Source of the DNA: Aedoeadaptatus nemausensis
Lineage (GTDB): Bacteria; Bacillota; Clostridia; Tissierellales; Peptoniphilaceae
Assembly (NCBI RefSeq): GCF_903819165.1
Contig: NZ_CAIJCS010000008.1
Span: 1-64,000, forward strand
Length of the DNA stretch: 64,000 nucleotides
Direction of reading: 5' to 3'
In this document: piece by piece, positions 34,261 through 44,633 of the stretch
Numbering within the stretch: the stretch's first letter is position 1
Layout of the letters: each line of letters starts with the position of its first letter
Position numbers and translations under genes: made by a program
The notes under the pieces: generated by a model
Databases searched by the model: none
Seen by the model: only the letters and a program-made list of their open reading frames with translations
What the model was told of the DNA's origin: nothing

Positions 34261-35366
34261 TCGAGGAAATCCTTTAATTTTTTACTGCGGCTCGGGTGGC
34301 GCAATTTTCGAAGAGCCTTTGCTTCGATTTGGCGAATCCGCTCCCGAGTAACGTCAAACTCCTTGCCTACTTCCTCCAGAGTACGTGCACGGCCGTCCTC
34401 TAAGCCGAAGCGAAGAGTCAAGACCTGCTTTTCTCTCTCTGTAAGGGTCGTAAGCACATCCCCTAACTGCTCTTTTAAAAGAGTAAAGGTCGCCGCCTCT
34501 TGCGGAGATAAAATATCGTCGTCGGGAATGAAATCGCCTAAATGGGAATCTTCCTCTTCTCCGATGGGCGTTTCCAAACTGACAGGCTCTTGAGCGATTT
34601 TTTGGATTTCACGCACTTTTTCAACGGTAATGCCCATTTCCTCGGCGATTTCCTCGGGCTGAGGATCTCGACCTAAATCCTGCACTAATTGACGTTGAAC
34701 TCGCACAAGTTTATTGATGGTCTCCACCATATGCACGGGAATACGAATGGTTCGCGCTTGATCGGCGATAGCGCGGGTAATGGCCTGACGAATCCACCAG
34801 GTAGCGTACGTGGAGAACTTAAAACCTTTTTTATAGTCGAATTTGTCGACGGCCTTCATGAGACCGAGGTTACCCTCTTGAATTAAATCTAAAAAGCTCA
34901 TGCCGCGGCCTACATAGCGCTTGGCGATACTGACTACAAGACGCAAATTCGCTTCGGCCAGTTCCTGCTTGGCAAATTCATCTCCCGCTTCCATACGCTT
35001 TGCGATGGCCACTTCTTCGTCCGCTTCCAGTAGGGGAATCTTTCCGATCTCTTTTAAATACATACGCACCGGATCGTCTACATTGCCGCTGCGCACGGGA
35101 TTTTCTTTTTTCTTTTTATCCGAGGCCTTCACCTTTTTTTCTTCGTGATCCTCGTCCTTTAAAATATCTACGTCTAAATCTTCGAACTCGGCGTAAATAT
35201 CGTCCATTTCGTCGCTGGTAAGATCCACATCTTCCAGGGCGTCGACGACCTCTTTCGCCGTCAAACTTCCCTTTTGAACACCTTTTTTAAACAGTTTTTC
35301 TATGGCCGGATCTTTCTCCATTATATGTTCATCAAATTCGTGAATTTGACTATTGCTCTTTGTCAT
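34257..35366 (-). CDS. sigA: RNA polymerase primary sigma factor
   Basis: 369 residues. Region 1.1 (acidic, 1-90) and region 1.2 ([32 protein letters not shown]) are followed by region 2 ([57 protein letters not shown]), regions 3 and 4 ([28 protein letters not shown]). It directs the promoters described throughout this window. It starts directly after dnaG (adjacent codons). Confidence 0.97.
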   Translation of the reverse strand: MTKSNSQIHEFDEHIMEKDPAIEKLFKKGVQKGSLTAKEVVDALEDVDLTSDEMDDIYAEFEDLDVDILKDEDHEEKKVKASDKKKKENPVRSGNVDDPVRMYLKEIGKIPLLEADEEVAIAKRMEAGDEFAKQELAEANLRLVVSIAKRYVGRGMSFLDLIQEGNLGLMKAVDKFDYKKGFKFSTYATWWIRQAITRAIADQARTIRIPVHMVETINKLVRVQRQLVQDLGRDPQPEEIAEEMGITVEKVREIQKIAQEPVSLETPIGEEEDSHLGDFIPDDDILSPQEAATFTLLKEQLGDVLTTLTEREKQVLTLRFGLEDGRARTLEEVGKEFDVTRERIRQIEAKALRKLRHPSRSKKLKDFLE

Positions 35367-37145
35367 CTAAGCAAAATCCCCCTTCTCCATATCGTGTAAT
35401 CGCGTATTTATTTCATTTAATTCATGTAATCTTTGATTTAAAGTTTCGGGATCCAGTCCGTCTCCTTCGCCACTTTTTTCAATGGCTTCGATATTTTTTA
35501 AAAGCTGATCGCGACGCGTCTTGAGCCCTTCTTCATAAATACGATCAATAAGCTCGTTGACAATCGCTTCTCCCTGTATTAGATCCATACCCTTTGTCAG
35601 CTCGGAAAAACCTTCAATTAATTCAGGATACATATCGAAAAAACGCTGCTTCCGCTTCTCTGCCCCGAGATCCTCTCCATAGAGATCTCCCAAGCGCCGG
35701 AATAGCTCCCCTTCTTTTTCGCTCAAAACATATTTCCACTGCTCTCTCTTAAGCAAAATGGCGTAAAAATCCTCTTCCTCTAAAGCATACTGCAGTAAGC
35801 GAATCCACAGTCCTCCATGAGAACTGTCTTGACTATTCATTTCTTTCTCCCTTTTTTTAGGGCTTACATGCTGCGCTTTTATTTGTGCCTGAAAAGATTC
35901 GGGGCGTATTCCGTAGGTCTCCGCATATTTCGTCGCGAAGACATCCCGCTCCACCGGGCTCTTTATTTTTTCTAAAACGGTGCTCACCCGATTTAAAAAC
36001 TCCGAAAGTGACGATGCATCGTGTAGGTCATATTCCTTTTCGAGCATACCCACTTCATAATCGGTGGCGGAGAGCCCTTGGGTCAATTTACTTTCAAAGG
36101 CTATCTTCCCGTAGGTTCTAATGTAGTCGTCCGGGTCATGGCCACCGTCCAAAACGACGATGCGGGGACGCATGTCTTCCTCCATTAAAATATCGATGGC
36201 GCGCATAGTTGCCCGTTGACCTGCGCTGTCACCGTCGTAGCAGATATAGACCTGTTTGCCGTAGCGTTTCATCGTACGGGCCTGTTCCCGGGTAAGGGCT
36301 GTGCCCAGACTGGCTACTGCATAGCCTATACCTTGGGCGTGGAGAGAAATGACATCCATATAGCCTTCCACTAACAAAATCCGCTCCCGATTACTTACTT
36401 TCATCAGGCGATTCAAACCGTATAATTCTCTGCTTTTTTTATAAAGAGGCGTATCCGACGAATTTAAATATTTGGGCATGGAATCGTCCAGTACTCTTCC
36501 ACCAAAACCTACGACGCGGGATTTCGTGTCGATAATGGGAAAGATAATGCGATTGCGAAAGCGATCGTAGTACTGCTTACGCTTTTCGTTAAAAGATACG
36601 AGATTAGCCTCGTACATTTCCTCTTCTTTATATCCTCGCTCTAAAAGATGCTTTAAAATCTGATCGCCGCCTGCCGGAGCAAATCCCAGGCCGAAAGCGA
36701 TGATCATTTCTTTTCCGATGCCTCTATTCTCCAAATAGCGGAGGGCATAGGGATTTCGACTGAGGATGCCCATGTAATAAAGGGCCGCCTCTCTGTTCAT
36801 GGCGGCGATGCGCTCACGCTTTTGAGTCATTTTGTCGTTTCGATAGGCAGGCTTTAAATCAATATTCAATTCTTCGGCCAGCTTCTCGACCGCTTGAATA
36901 AAACCCAATCCTTCTTTTTCCATGAGGAATTTAATGACGTCGCCGCCGACGCCACAGCCGAAGCAGTGGTAATAACCTTTTTCCCCTTGCACAGAAAAAG
37001 AGGGCGTCTTTTCTCCATGGAAAGGGCAGAGCCCCATATAGCTCCGTCCCTTTTTTTGAAGTTTTGTATAACGCCCTATGACCTCGACGATATCCGTTTC
37101 GCTTTTTACTCGTTCGATGATCTCGTCGTCGATGATCGATGCCAT
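35367..37145 (-). CDS. dnaG: DNA primase
   Basis: 592 residues. The CHC2 zinc-binding domain (LCPFHGEKTPSFSVQGEKGYYHCFGCGVGGD, about 39-70), a TOPRIM core (LLVEGYMDVISLHAQG, ICYDGDSAGQRA) and a C-terminal helicase-binding region are present. It makes RNA primers at the fork. It lies between dgt (15-base gap upstream) and sigA, the classic macromolecular-synthesis operon arrangement with rpsU displaced 12 kb away. Confidence 0.97.
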   Translation of the reverse strand: MASIIDDEIIERVKSETDIVEVIGRYTKLQKKGRSYMGLCPFHGEKTPSFSVQGEKGYYHCFGCGVGGDVIKFLMEKEGLGFIQAVEKLAEELNIDLKPAYRNDKMTQKRERIAAMNREAALYYMGILSRNPYALRYLENRGIGKEMIIAFGLGFAPAGGDQILKHLLERGYKEEEMYEANLVSFNEKRKQYYDRFRNRIIFPIIDTKSRVVGFGGRVLDDSMPKYLNSSDTPLYKKSRELYGLNRLMKVSNRERILLVEGYMDVISLHAQGIGYAVASLGTALTREQARTMKRYGKQVYICYDGDSAGQRATMRAIDILMEEDMRPRIVVLDGGHDPDDYIRTYGKIAFESKLTQGLSATDYEVGMLEKEYDLHDASSLSEFLNRVSTVLEKIKSPVERDVFATKYAETYGIRPESFQAQIKAQHVSPKKREKEMNSQDSSHGGLWIRLLQYALEEEDFYAILLKREQWKYVLSEKEGELFRRLGDLYGEDLGAEKRKQRFFDMYPELIEGFSELTKGMDLIQGEAIVNELIDRIYEEGLKTRRDQLLKNIEAIEKSGEGDGLDPETLNQRLHELNEINTRLHDMEKGDFA

Positions 37146-37160
37146 TTCCTCACCTCGCTT

Positions 37161-38186
37161 TTAAAGCGTATGCCAATCTTTTGGTACGAACAGTTCTTTC
37201 CAGAGATTTATGGCGAAGCGATCGGTCATACCGGCGATGTAGTCGGTAACCGTATCGTCGTCGCTTACGCCGTGTTTTTCCGCGAATATAAGATGCTCTT
37301 TCGGGATCGCTTCCCGATGCTCCATAAAGTAAGAATAGAGATCTTTTATGAGTCTTTCTACTTTGCCGTCTTCACTCTTTACCTTTTCATTGAAATATAC
37401 ATTTTGGAACATAAACTTCCGCAAAGAAATCATGGCTCCGTAAATGTCCGCCCCCATTCCGATAGCATCCTCCTCGATTCCGTAGTCGATGACGCTTTTT
37501 ACGAGGGCGGTAATCCTCTCGGAATGGCTCGTCCCTAGAATCTCCACTACTTCTTTCGGAATTTCATCCAATGTAAGAACACCGGCTCGAATGGAGTCGT
37601 CGATGTCGTGGTTTAAATAAGCGATGCGGTCGGCGAATTTTATAATTTGACCTTCCAAGGTATGGGCCGGATTGGCGCTCTGCTCCTTGGAGTGATGTAA
37701 AATTCCGTCTCGCACTTCCCAGGTCAGATTAAGTCCCTCTCGATCGGGCTTGGATTCCAGCAGGTCTACGACGCGCAAACTGTGCCTTGCGTGATCGAAA
37801 CCTTTCGGATTCAGATCGTTCAACACCGCTTCTCCGGAGTGACCGAAGGGCGTGTGCCCCAAGTCGTGACCGAGGGCGATGGCCTCGACGAGATCCTCAT
37901 TTAAGCGAAGACCTCGCGCAATGGTCCGCCCGATTTGCGCCACCTCGAGAGTATGGGTCAAACGCGTGCGGTAGTGATCTCCTTCCGGAGCGATAAAAAC
38001 GTGGGTCTTGTGCTTTAAGCGGCGAAAAGCTTTGGAGTGGATAATGCGATCTCGATCCCTCTGATAGCAAGTTCTCAATTCACAGGGCTCCTCCTTTTGA
38101 AGACGCCCCTTGGAATCCGCGGCATGGGCCGCCTTTTCAGAAAGGATAGCCTCCTCGATCTGTTCCCAGCGTTCCCTTAAGAGCAT
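37161..38186 (-). CDS. dgt: Deoxyguanosinetriphosphate triphosphohydrolase-like HD protein
   Basis: 341 residues. The HD-domain ligands are in HKTHVFIAPEGDHYRTRLTHTLEVAQIGRTIARGL, ALGHDLGHTPFGHSGE and FADRIAYLNHDIDD. The family hydrolyses dNTPs to deoxynucleoside and triphosphate, shaping dNTP pools. In Clostridia dgt commonly sits just before dnaG, as here. AGGTGATCTT precedes the ATG. Confidence 0.93.
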   Translation of the reverse strand: MLLRERWEQIEEAILSEKAAHAADSKGRLQKEEPCELRTCYQRDRDRIIHSKAFRRLKHKTHVFIAPEGDHYRTRLTHTLEVAQIGRTIARGLRLNEDLVEAIALGHDLGHTPFGHSGEAVLNDLNPKGFDHARHSLRVVDLLESKPDREGLNLTWEVRDGILHHSKEQSANPAHTLEGQIIKFADRIAYLNHDIDDSIRAGVLTLDEIPKEVVEILGTSHSERITALVKSVIDYGIEEDAIGMGADIYGAMISLRKFMFQNVYFNEKVKSEDGKVERLIKDLYSYFMEHREAIPKEHLIFAEKHGVSDDDTVTDYIAGMTDRFAINLWKELFVPKDWHTL

Positions 38187-38194
38187 AAGATCAC

Positions 38195-39028
38195 CTAAAA
38201 TCTTTCTCGCATATAGTCGTTAATTATTTCCGCCGTCTCTTCTATAGCCTTGTTGGATACGTCGATAATAGTGCATCCGATGTCGCGCATAATGCGAACG
38301 GAATAATCCACTTCCTCCTCGATGCGATCTACATTGGCATATTTCGCAGAGGAATTGAGCCCGAGAGCGCGGAGACGCTCTTCGCGAATGGTGTAGAGCT
38401 TTTCGGAATTTGCCACAAGCCCGAACAGGCGACGGTTGTCTTTTTTATAAACTTCTTTCGGTACAGGCACTTCCGGCACTAAGGGCACATTGGCAACCTT
38501 ATACAGCTTGTTGGCCAAGTACATGGAAAGAGGCGTCTTCGATGTGCGGCTGACGCCCACGAGGACGATATCCGCCTTTACAATGCCCCTCGGATCTTTT
38601 CCGTCGTCATATTGTACGGCAAACTCAATGGCTTCTACTTTTTTAAAGTAGTTATCGTCTAAACGGCGAATAAGCCCGGGCTGACGCATAGGTTCGTAAC
38701 CTAAGATCGACTCCAACTGATCCATAGGCGGGCCCATAACATCTACCGTATGAAGATGGAGTTCTTTCTCTTTGCGCTTAATATACGCTCTGGTATCGGC
38801 GTCCACATTGGTATAGACAACGAGACACTTTTTATATTGTGCCGCCTCTTCCAACAGCGGCTTTATTTGGTCCACCGTGTTGGTATAGGGGAATCGCTTG
38901 ATCATAAAATCCGAGGTATCAAATTGCTTCACCGACGCCTTGGCAATAAGTTCTCCGGTTTCGCCGATGCTGTCGCTAATAACATAAACCATTAATATAT
39001 TGTCTTGATCCGGCTGATTACTGTTCAT
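38195..39028 (-). CDS. Pyruvate phosphate dikinase / PEP synthase regulatory kinase-phosphorylase
   Basis: 277 residues, DUF299/PpsR-PDRP family. The P-loop GVSRTSKTPLSMYLANK and N-terminal VYVISDSIGETGELIAKASVKQF are diagnostic. It phosphorylates and dephosphorylates a threonine of pyruvate phosphate dikinase or PEP synthase in an ADP- and Pi-dependent cycle. It overlaps the CcpN-like regulator by 11 bases, the same pairing as ccpN-yqfL in B. subtilis. Confidence 0.93.
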   Translation of the reverse strand: MNSNQPDQDNILMVYVISDSIGETGELIAKASVKQFDTSDFMIKRFPYTNTVDQIKPLLEEAAQYKKCLVVYTNVDADTRAYIKRKEKELHLHTVDVMGPPMDQLESILGYEPMRQPGLIRRLDDNYFKKVEAIEFAVQYDDGKDPRGIVKADIVLVGVSRTSKTPLSMYLANKLYKVANVPLVPEVPVPKEVYKKDNRRLFGLVANSEKLYTIREERLRALGLNSSAKYANVDRIEEEVDYSVRIMRDIGCTIIDVSNKAIEETAEIINDYMRERF

Positions 39029-39641
39029 CGTCTCCCCCTAAATCTACCATTAAACGGTTAATATTAGTCTTTGTGATGCGTCCCACTACTTTTAAATCTT
39101 TCTCGCTCGAAATTACGGGCAATGCATCGATTTCACCTTGCTCGATTTTAATGCAGGCCTCGTAAATAGAATCTTCGGGCCCTACACTGATAATATTGGG
39201 CATACGCGTCATGATCATGGAAATCGGCGTCTTTTCCAGGTCCACCGTACCTATAGCGGAGCGAAGTAAGTCTTTTCGCGAAACACAGCCCACTAATTCC
39301 CCGTCGCGGGTAATAAAGACCGTGCCGATATTCTCCAAAAAGATCGTGCAGATCACGTCGTAGACGCTTGCCTTTTCGTCTTGAACTACGGGTACACTCA
39401 TAATTTCTTCCACTTTTATGGATTCCAGAACATCTCGTATACGCACGAGTTCCGGTTTACCTTTATAGTAGTAACCGACTTTCGGCCGAGCGTCTAAATA
39501 ACCGAGCATGGTCAAGACACTGAGATCGTTTCGTATGGTACCTCTGGCAAGATCCAAACTTCCGGCAATATCATCGCCGATAATCGGTCCTCGCTCTTTT
39601 ACGATGGCGATAATTTCCTCTTGCCGCTCCGTCAGTTTCAT
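39018..39641 (-). CDS. ccpN: CcpN-like helix-turn-helix regulator with CBS domains
   Basis: 207 residues. An N-terminal helix-turn-helix (LTERQEEIIAIVKERGPIIGDDIAGSLDLARGTIRNDLSVL) precedes two CBS motifs (VPVVQDEKASVYDVICTIFLENIGTVFITRDGELVGCVSRKDLL; PNIISVGPEDSIYEACIKIEQGEIDALPVI). CcpN represses gluconeogenic genes and senses nucleotides via CBS in B. subtilis. Coupling to the PPDK regulator supports a role in PEP metabolism. It follows glyS by 7 bases. Confidence 0.9.
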   Translation of the reverse strand: MKLTERQEEIIAIVKERGPIIGDDIAGSLDLARGTIRNDLSVLTMLGYLDARPKVGYYYKGKPELVRIRDVLESIKVEEIMSVPVVQDEKASVYDVICTIFLENIGTVFITRDGELVGCVSRKDLLRSAIGTVDLEKTPISMIMTRMPNIISVGPEDSIYEACIKIEQGEIDALPVISSEKDLKVVGRITKTNINRLMVDLGGDDEQ

Positions 39642-39648
39642 TTAGCAC

Positions 39649-41742
39649 CTAACTTTCGACAATTTGTTTTCCGTTAAATTCCCTTTGTACTAAAGAATTG
39701 ATTTTTTGCACGAGTTTCAAGCGGTTAATCTTGAGCTCTTCCTCTTCCGCCATGACCATAACATCGTCAAAGTACTTATGAATAAGTTCGGTTAAGGTAG
39801 CTAAAAGCTCCAAATATTCTAAATCTTTTCGCTTGCCATAGAGTTCGCTCAAGTCGTCTTCGATACTTAAAACGCCACGATAAAGGGCGAATTCCGTCTC
39901 CGTCATTAGAGATTCGTCGATGGCGCCTTCTAATGTTTCTGCTTTCGACGCCAGATTTTCTACACGGGTAACGGCCTCGAGGAAGGATTTGCGATCTCCT
40001 TCGCTGAAGAAAGTTTGCAGAGCAGTTGCCTTTTCAAAAATGCGAAGGCTGTCTTCTCCGGGGATGTCGTTAAGGGCTTCGACGATGTCGTAGCGAATAC
40101 CCTCTTCGTCGAGCATGGTGGTAATACGGCCGCGGAAAAATTCCAAGATTTGGCGGCTCACTTCTTCCACATCGAAGACAAGGCCCATTGAATCTACAAA
40201 ACCGAATAAAGATGCGTCGATACATTCGCTCAGGGGAAGTTCCCAACGCTTTTCGTTGATCATGCGTAAGATACCGATGGCCTTACGACGAAGAGCAAAG
40301 GGGTCCTGGCTTCCCGTCGGGATTTGACCGATAGCGAAGAGACCGCAGATCGTGTCGAATTTTTCCGCTAAAGATACGATCGTACCCGTCGTCGTTTCGG
40401 GAAGTTCGGCGCCGCTCGCAACGGGCATGTACTGCTCTTTAATGGCGGAGCAGACAATATCTTCTTCCCCGTCGAGCTTGGCATAAATGCTTCCGATAAT
40501 GCCCTCAAGCTCTGTAAATTCCTGAACCATATTGGTGGTCAGGTCGGCCTTGGAAAGATAGCAGGCTCTTTGTGCCGATTCGACGGTCTTTTCATTGACT
40601 GCTAAAATTTCGCCGATGCGCACGACGAGATTGGACATGCGCTTAGATTTGTCCGCCATGGTTCCCAGTTTTTCTTGGAAGACGATACCGTTAAGGGCGG
40701 GCACATACTCTTCCAGTGGACGAGAGCGGTCGTTTTCGAAGAAGAAACGAGCATCTTCCAAACGAGCTTCCAATACTTTTTCGTTGCCTTTGGCTACGAT
40801 ATCTTTATGTTCCTCGTTGCCGTTACGAATGGTAATAAAGTATGGAAGAAGGTCGCCTTCCGGACTGTACACCGGCGTAAAACGCAAATGTTCACGCATA
40901 GGTGTGGTGATGACAACTGCAGGTAGTGCCAAGTATTTTTCCTGAACATTGCCGAGAACCGCCGTGGGATATTCCACGATAAAAGTAAGTTCTTCTAAAA
41001 GATCGTCGTCTGTATGAATTTCTCCACCATTGGATTTGGCCATGTGGCGAATCTGATAGAGTATATTTTCTTTGCGCTTCTCGTGATCTAAAATGACGTA
41101 ATTCTTTTCAAGAAGCTCTTCGTAATGGGCCACGTGATCGATTTCAATGGCGCTACTTCCTAAAAAGCGATGGCCTCTCGTAATATTTCCCAAATCGATT
41201 CCCTCTAAATCGAAGGGTACAACTTTTTCATCGAGCATGGAGACGAGCCAGCGAATGGGACGTGCGAAACGAATATTCTTACCGCCCCAGCGCATATTCT
41301 TCGGGAAGGGAATATGGTGAATGGCATCGGGGATAATTTCAGCCAAAATAGCTTCGGCCGACTGACCTTTTTTATGAATATGTGCGTAGACATAATCATT
41401 GCCCTTCAGTTCTCGCACTTCAAGATCATCTTCCGTAACGCCCTGGCTCTTCATAAAGCCCATGAGCGGTTTGTTGATCGATCCGTCTTCTAAATAGGCA
41501 ATTTTTTTAGCCGGACCCTTGACCCAGTCTTCAATATCTTCTTGGGATTCCGCTATGCCGTGAATCATAAGGCTTAGACGGCGAGGTGTAGCGTAAGCTT
41601 CGATGTGATCAAAAGCTAATTTGTTTTCATCTAACCGCTTTTCTACATCGGCGCGAAAAGCATTTAATGCGTTGCGCACGTAGGAAGATGGCAACTCTTC
41701 CACGCCGACTTCGATTAAATAAATGGTTTCCGGATTACTCAT
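39649..41742 (-). CDS. glyS: Glycine--tRNA ligase beta subunit
   Basis: 697 residues, the tRNA-binding subunit of the bacterial alpha2-beta2 Gly[19 protein letters not shown] and [13 protein letters not shown] start the family pattern; the HD-like centre and a C-terminal anticodon domain ([20 protein letters not shown]) end it. I chose the ATG at 41742, since GGAGG is six bases upstream; an in-frame ATG at 41748 abuts that site. It overlaps the glyQ end by 8 bases. Confidence 0.96.
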   Translation of the reverse strand: MSNPETIYLIEVGVEELPSSYVRNALNAFRADVEKRLDENKLAFDHIEAYATPRRLSLMIHGIAESQEDIEDWVKGPAKKIAYLEDGSINKPLMGFMKSQGVTEDDLEVRELKGNDYVYAHIHKKGQSAEAILAEIIPDAIHHIPFPKNMRWGGKNIRFARPIRWLVSMLDEKVVPFDLEGIDLGNITRGHRFLGSSAIEIDHVAHYEELLEKNYVILDHEKRKENILYQIRHMAKSNGGEIHTDDDLLEELTFIVEYPTAVLGNVQEKYLALPAVVITTPMREHLRFTPVYSPEGDLLPYFITIRNGNEEHKDIVAKGNEKVLEARLEDARFFFENDRSRPLEEYVPALNGIVFQEKLGTMADKSKRMSNLVVRIGEILAVNEKTVESAQRACYLSKADLTTNMVQEFTELEGIIGSIYAKLDGEEDIVCSAIKEQYMPVASGAELPETTTGTIVSLAEKFDTICGLFAIGQIPTGSQDPFALRRKAIGILRMINEKRWELPLSECIDASLFGFVDSMGLVFDVEEVSRQILEFFRGRITTMLDEEGIRYDIVEALNDIPGEDSLRIFEKATALQTFFSEGDRKSFLEAVTRVENLASKAETLEGAIDESLMTETEFALYRGVLSIEDDLSELYGKRKDLEYLELLATLTELIHKYFDDVMVMAEEEELKINRLKLVQKINSLVQREFNGKQIVES

Positions 41743-42622
41743 GATCATCCTCCGCTTTCTCTATAAGAGGGAAGCCCATAGCTTCTCTCTGTTCAATGTA
41801 TTTTTGTGCAACGAGTCTTGCAAGATTACGAACTCTTGAAATGTAGGAGGCCCGTTGAGATACGGAAATAGCGCCTCTCGCATCGAGTACGTTAAAGGTG
41901 TGGGAACATTTTAAAACATAATCGTATCCCGGTAACACGAGATCTAATTCCAGTACGCGACTCGCTTCTTTTTCGTAGATATCAAATAGGTTTCTGAGCA
42001 TATCCATATCCGCTACTTCGAAACTATACTTGGAGTGCTCGTACTCCGCCTTTTTAAAGATATCGCCGTATTTAATGTGGCCGTTCCAATCGATATCGTA
42101 AACAGTCTCTACATTTTGAAGATACATGGCGATACGCTCGAGCCCGTAGGTAAGCTCCGCACTTTCAAGATCGCAGTTAATACCGCCTACTTGTTGGAAA
42201 TAAGTAAATTGTGTAATCTCCATACCGTCGAGCCAAACTTCCCAACCGAGGCCCCAGGCGCCGAGAGTCGGGGACTCCCAGTTATCCTCTACAAAGCGAA
42301 TGTCGTGCTTCAAAGGATCGATGCCCAATGCCTCTAGGCTCTTCAGGTAAAGCTCCTGAACATTTTCAGGGGACGGTTTCAAGATAACTTGTAACTGGTG
42401 ATGTTGGTAAAGACGGTTCGGATTGTCCCCGTAACGTCCGTCCGCCGGACGTCTCGACGGTTCAACATAAACCGTACGCCAGGGCTCGGGACCGAGGGTT
42501 CTTAAAAAGGTGTGGGGACTCATGGTACCGGCACCTTTTTCCGTATCGTAGGCTTCTAAAACCGTACATCCCTGTTCATTCCAATAGTTTTGTAATTTCT
42601 GCATCATGGCTTGAAAATGCAT
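41735..42622 (-). CDS. glyQ: Glycine--tRNA ligase alpha subunit
   Basis: 295 residues, class II catalytic subunit. [46 protein letters not shown] and [12 protein letters not shown] are characteristic. GGAGGAAACA precedes the ATG. It follows recO by 13 bases, inside the era-recO-glyQ-glyS run. No T-box is present in that gap. Confidence 0.97.
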   Translation of the reverse strand: MHFQAMMQKLQNYWNEQGCTVLEAYDTEKGAGTMSPHTFLRTLGPEPWRTVYVEPSRRPADGRYGDNPNRLYQHHQLQVILKPSPENVQELYLKSLEALGIDPLKHDIRFVEDNWESPTLGAWGLGWEVWLDGMEITQFTYFQQVGGINCDLESAELTYGLERIAMYLQNVETVYDIDWNGHIKYGDIFKKAEYEHSKYSFEVADMDMLRNLFDIYEKEASRVLELDLVLPGYDYVLKCSHTFNVLDARGAISVSQRASYISRVRNLARLVAQKYIEQREAMGFPLIEKAEDDHE

Positions 42623-42635
42623 TGTTTCCTCCCCC

Positions 42636-43346
42636 CTACATCCTTAATTGTAGAGATTGAATCTTATCCAGGTCTAAATTAACTTTCAAATAACGGATTA
42701 ACAGGCCGTAGCAGTTTTCTAAGGTCCGTTCTTCCATCATATCTAAATTTATCTTATCTAATGAAGTATATAGCAAATGACGAAATGTGTAAATATCCGC
42801 AGGATCGACGGCAACACCGCCGGGAATATACTCCCCTTCGACAATGCCTCTATCCGGCAAAAAATAGGCTTCCTCTCCGTCCGCGATTGGAATCAAAGGG
42901 CGATAACCCATAAAGGAAACATATTTAATCACGAAGCCTAAAAATAAAGGTAAAGGCTCTTTTTCAGTGCTGAGTTCGTGAAGCGTTTTTCGCAAAAGAG
43001 AAAAAATACGGGGCGTCCCCTCCCCCTCCATACTGCTTCTGTCGACAATTTCCACGATGGCCGAAGCGTATATGAGGCGGTCATATGACGATCTGAGACC
43101 CAAATTGGTCTGCAAGATTTTGCCGCTGTTGAGATAGTAAAAGGAACGTCCACGACTCAAGCGATATAGACCGAAGGTGAAGACCTCGCTCAGGGGCAGG
43201 AAACGGGAACGTCTCGATTTTGCACCCTTTACAATGACCGATACTTTTCCCTTCCGCTCCGTATAGAGCCTGAGAATACGGTCGCTTTCGCCGTAAACCG
43301 TCTCGCTCAAAACGACGCCCTGACACTCAATCCGTTCGGTAGCCAA
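42636..43346 (-). CDS. recO: DNA repair protein RecO
   Basis: 236 residues. The N-terminal OB fold ([37 protein letters not shown]) and helical C-terminal part match RecO, which loads RecA on SSB-coated DNA. The cysteines of the RecO zinc finger are absent. The start is TTG at 43346, with AAAGGTGA upstream, and overlaps era by 20 bases. Confidence 0.93.
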   Translation of the reverse strand: MATERIECQGVVLSETVYGESDRILRLYTERKGKVSVIVKGAKSRRSRFLPLSEVFTFGLYRLSRGRSFYYLNSGKILQTNLGLRSSYDRLIYASAIVEIVDRSSMEGEGTPRIFSLLRKTLHELSTEKEPLPLFLGFVIKYVSFMGYRPLIPIADGEEAYFLPDRGIVEGEYIPGGVAVDPADIYTFRHLLYTSLDKINLDMMEERTLENCYGLLIRYLKVNLDLDKIQSLQLRM

Positions 43347-44223
43347 AAGCTTTCACCTTTTCGGCTTTTTCTCGCCAGTTCTTGCTGACTTTTACCCAAA
43401 GCTGAAGATTGACCGGGCTATCGAGAAATACCTCGATTTCTTTACGAGCTTCCATACCGATGCGCTTCAACATCTGGCCGCCCTTCCCGATAATAATACC
43501 CTTGTGAGAATCTCGCTCCACGTAAATTGTGGCCTGAAGATCCATCATATCCTTGTCCTCATAGGGGCGCATGCGGTCGATGGATACGGCGACTCCGTGA
43601 GGAACCTCCTCGTGTAAATAGAATAGGGCTTTTTCACGAATAATTTCCGAGACGATAAATTTTTCCGGCTGATCGGTGATCATGTCCTCGGGATAATATT
43701 GCGGCCCCTCGCTTAAATAAGAGAAGATCGTGTCGATCAGGTGTTCGATATTTTCATCTTTTAAGGCGGAAACGGGAACGATATCGTCGAAAATATCCAT
43801 TTCCGAGAAACGGGCGATGATGGGAAGTACTTCATCCCTCGGCGCCGTATCCACTTTATTAATGACGAGAATAGCGGGTACGTCCTTGGCCAATTTTTCG
43901 ATGGATTCCAAAATCATTTTGTCCTTGGAACCGAGGTAATCGCTCATGTCCACGACCATGATCACTACGTCCACTCCCTCTAGGGAAGACTCACTGGCTT
44001 TAAGCATGTAGTCTCCCAGCTTATTGCGCGGCGATTGAATCCCCGGCGTATCTGAAAAGACGATCTGTCCGCGGTCGTCGGAGTAAATCATGGTGATCTT
44101 GTTCCGAGTCGTCTGGGCCTTATTCGATGTTATGGATATTTTTTCTTTTAATATACGGTTCAGCAGAGTGCTCTTCCCTACATTAGGTCGACCTACCACG
44201 CTGACAAAACCTGATTTATACAT
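43327..44223 (-). CDS. era: GTPase Era
   Basis: 298 residues. G1 GRPNVGKSTLL, G3 DTPG, G4 NKVD and G5-like SAL are present, with a C-terminal KH domain (IYVERDSHKGIIIGKGGQMLKRIG). Era binds 16S rRNA and aids 30S maturation. GGAGAATAAT precedes the ATG. It lies between cdd and recO in the conserved order. Confidence 0.97.
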   Translation of the reverse strand: MYKSGFVSVVGRPNVGKSTLLNRILKEKISITSNKAQTTRNKITMIYSDDRGQIVFSDTPGIQSPRNKLGDYMLKASESSLEGVDVVIMVVDMSDYLGSKDKMILESIEKLAKDVPAILVINKVDTAPRDEVLPIIARFSEMDIFDDIVPVSALKDENIEHLIDTIFSYLSEGPQYYPEDMITDQPEKFIVSEIIREKALFYLHEEVPHGVAVSIDRMRPYEDKDMMDLQATIYVERDSHKGIIIGKGGQMLKRIGMEARKEIEVFLDSPVNLQLWVKVSKNWREKAEKVKAFGYRTD

Positions 44224-44224
44224 A

Positions 44225-44632
44225 TTATTCTCCTTTAAGACTTTCCGGCCCGAAACTATGGGGCAATAAATCGTCGAGGCGATAAGTAGCGTATTCTTCC
44301 GTATTGCGTGCGATTATAATCTCTGCATCTTTTCCGAATTCGCGAATCACCTGACGGCACACGCCACAGGGATAGCCCATATCTTCTCCCGCCACGACGG
44401 CGATTCTTTTGATACTTTTCGCCCCTTCACTTACGGCTTTAAAAATAGCCACTCGTTCGGCACATACCGTGGGAGAAAAGGCAGCGTTTTCAATATTACA
44501 GCCTTCATAAATATTCCCGTCGTCGGCAATTAGCGCGGCACCTACTGAATAATTGGAATAGGGCACATAGGCTCTTTTTTGAGCCGCCATGGCGCGCTCG
44601 ATCAGTTCTTTTGTCTCTATTTCTCTATTCAT
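44225..44632 (-). CDS. cdd: Cytidine deaminase
   Basis: 135 residues. The zinc site is C-A-E-R (TVCAERVAIFKA) with PCGVCRQV, and the proton shuttle glutamate follows the first cysteine. It converts cytidine and deoxycytidine to uridines. I chose the ATG at 44632, which begins just after the TGA of the upstream fusion gene; a TTG at 44650 would extend it. It sits 1 base from era. Confidence 0.95.
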   Translation of the reverse strand: MNREIETKELIERAMAAQKRAYVPYSNYSVGAALIADDGNIYEGCNIENAAFSPTVCAERVAIFKAVSEGAKSIKRIAVVAGEDMGYPCGVCRQVIREFGKDAEIIIARNTEEYATYRLDDLLPHSFGPESLKGE

Positions 44633-44633
44633 A

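Noticed and set aside
36894-37538. Plus-strand open frame of 214 codons
   Set aside because: It runs across the dnaG-dgt junction on the opposite strand and has no start signal.
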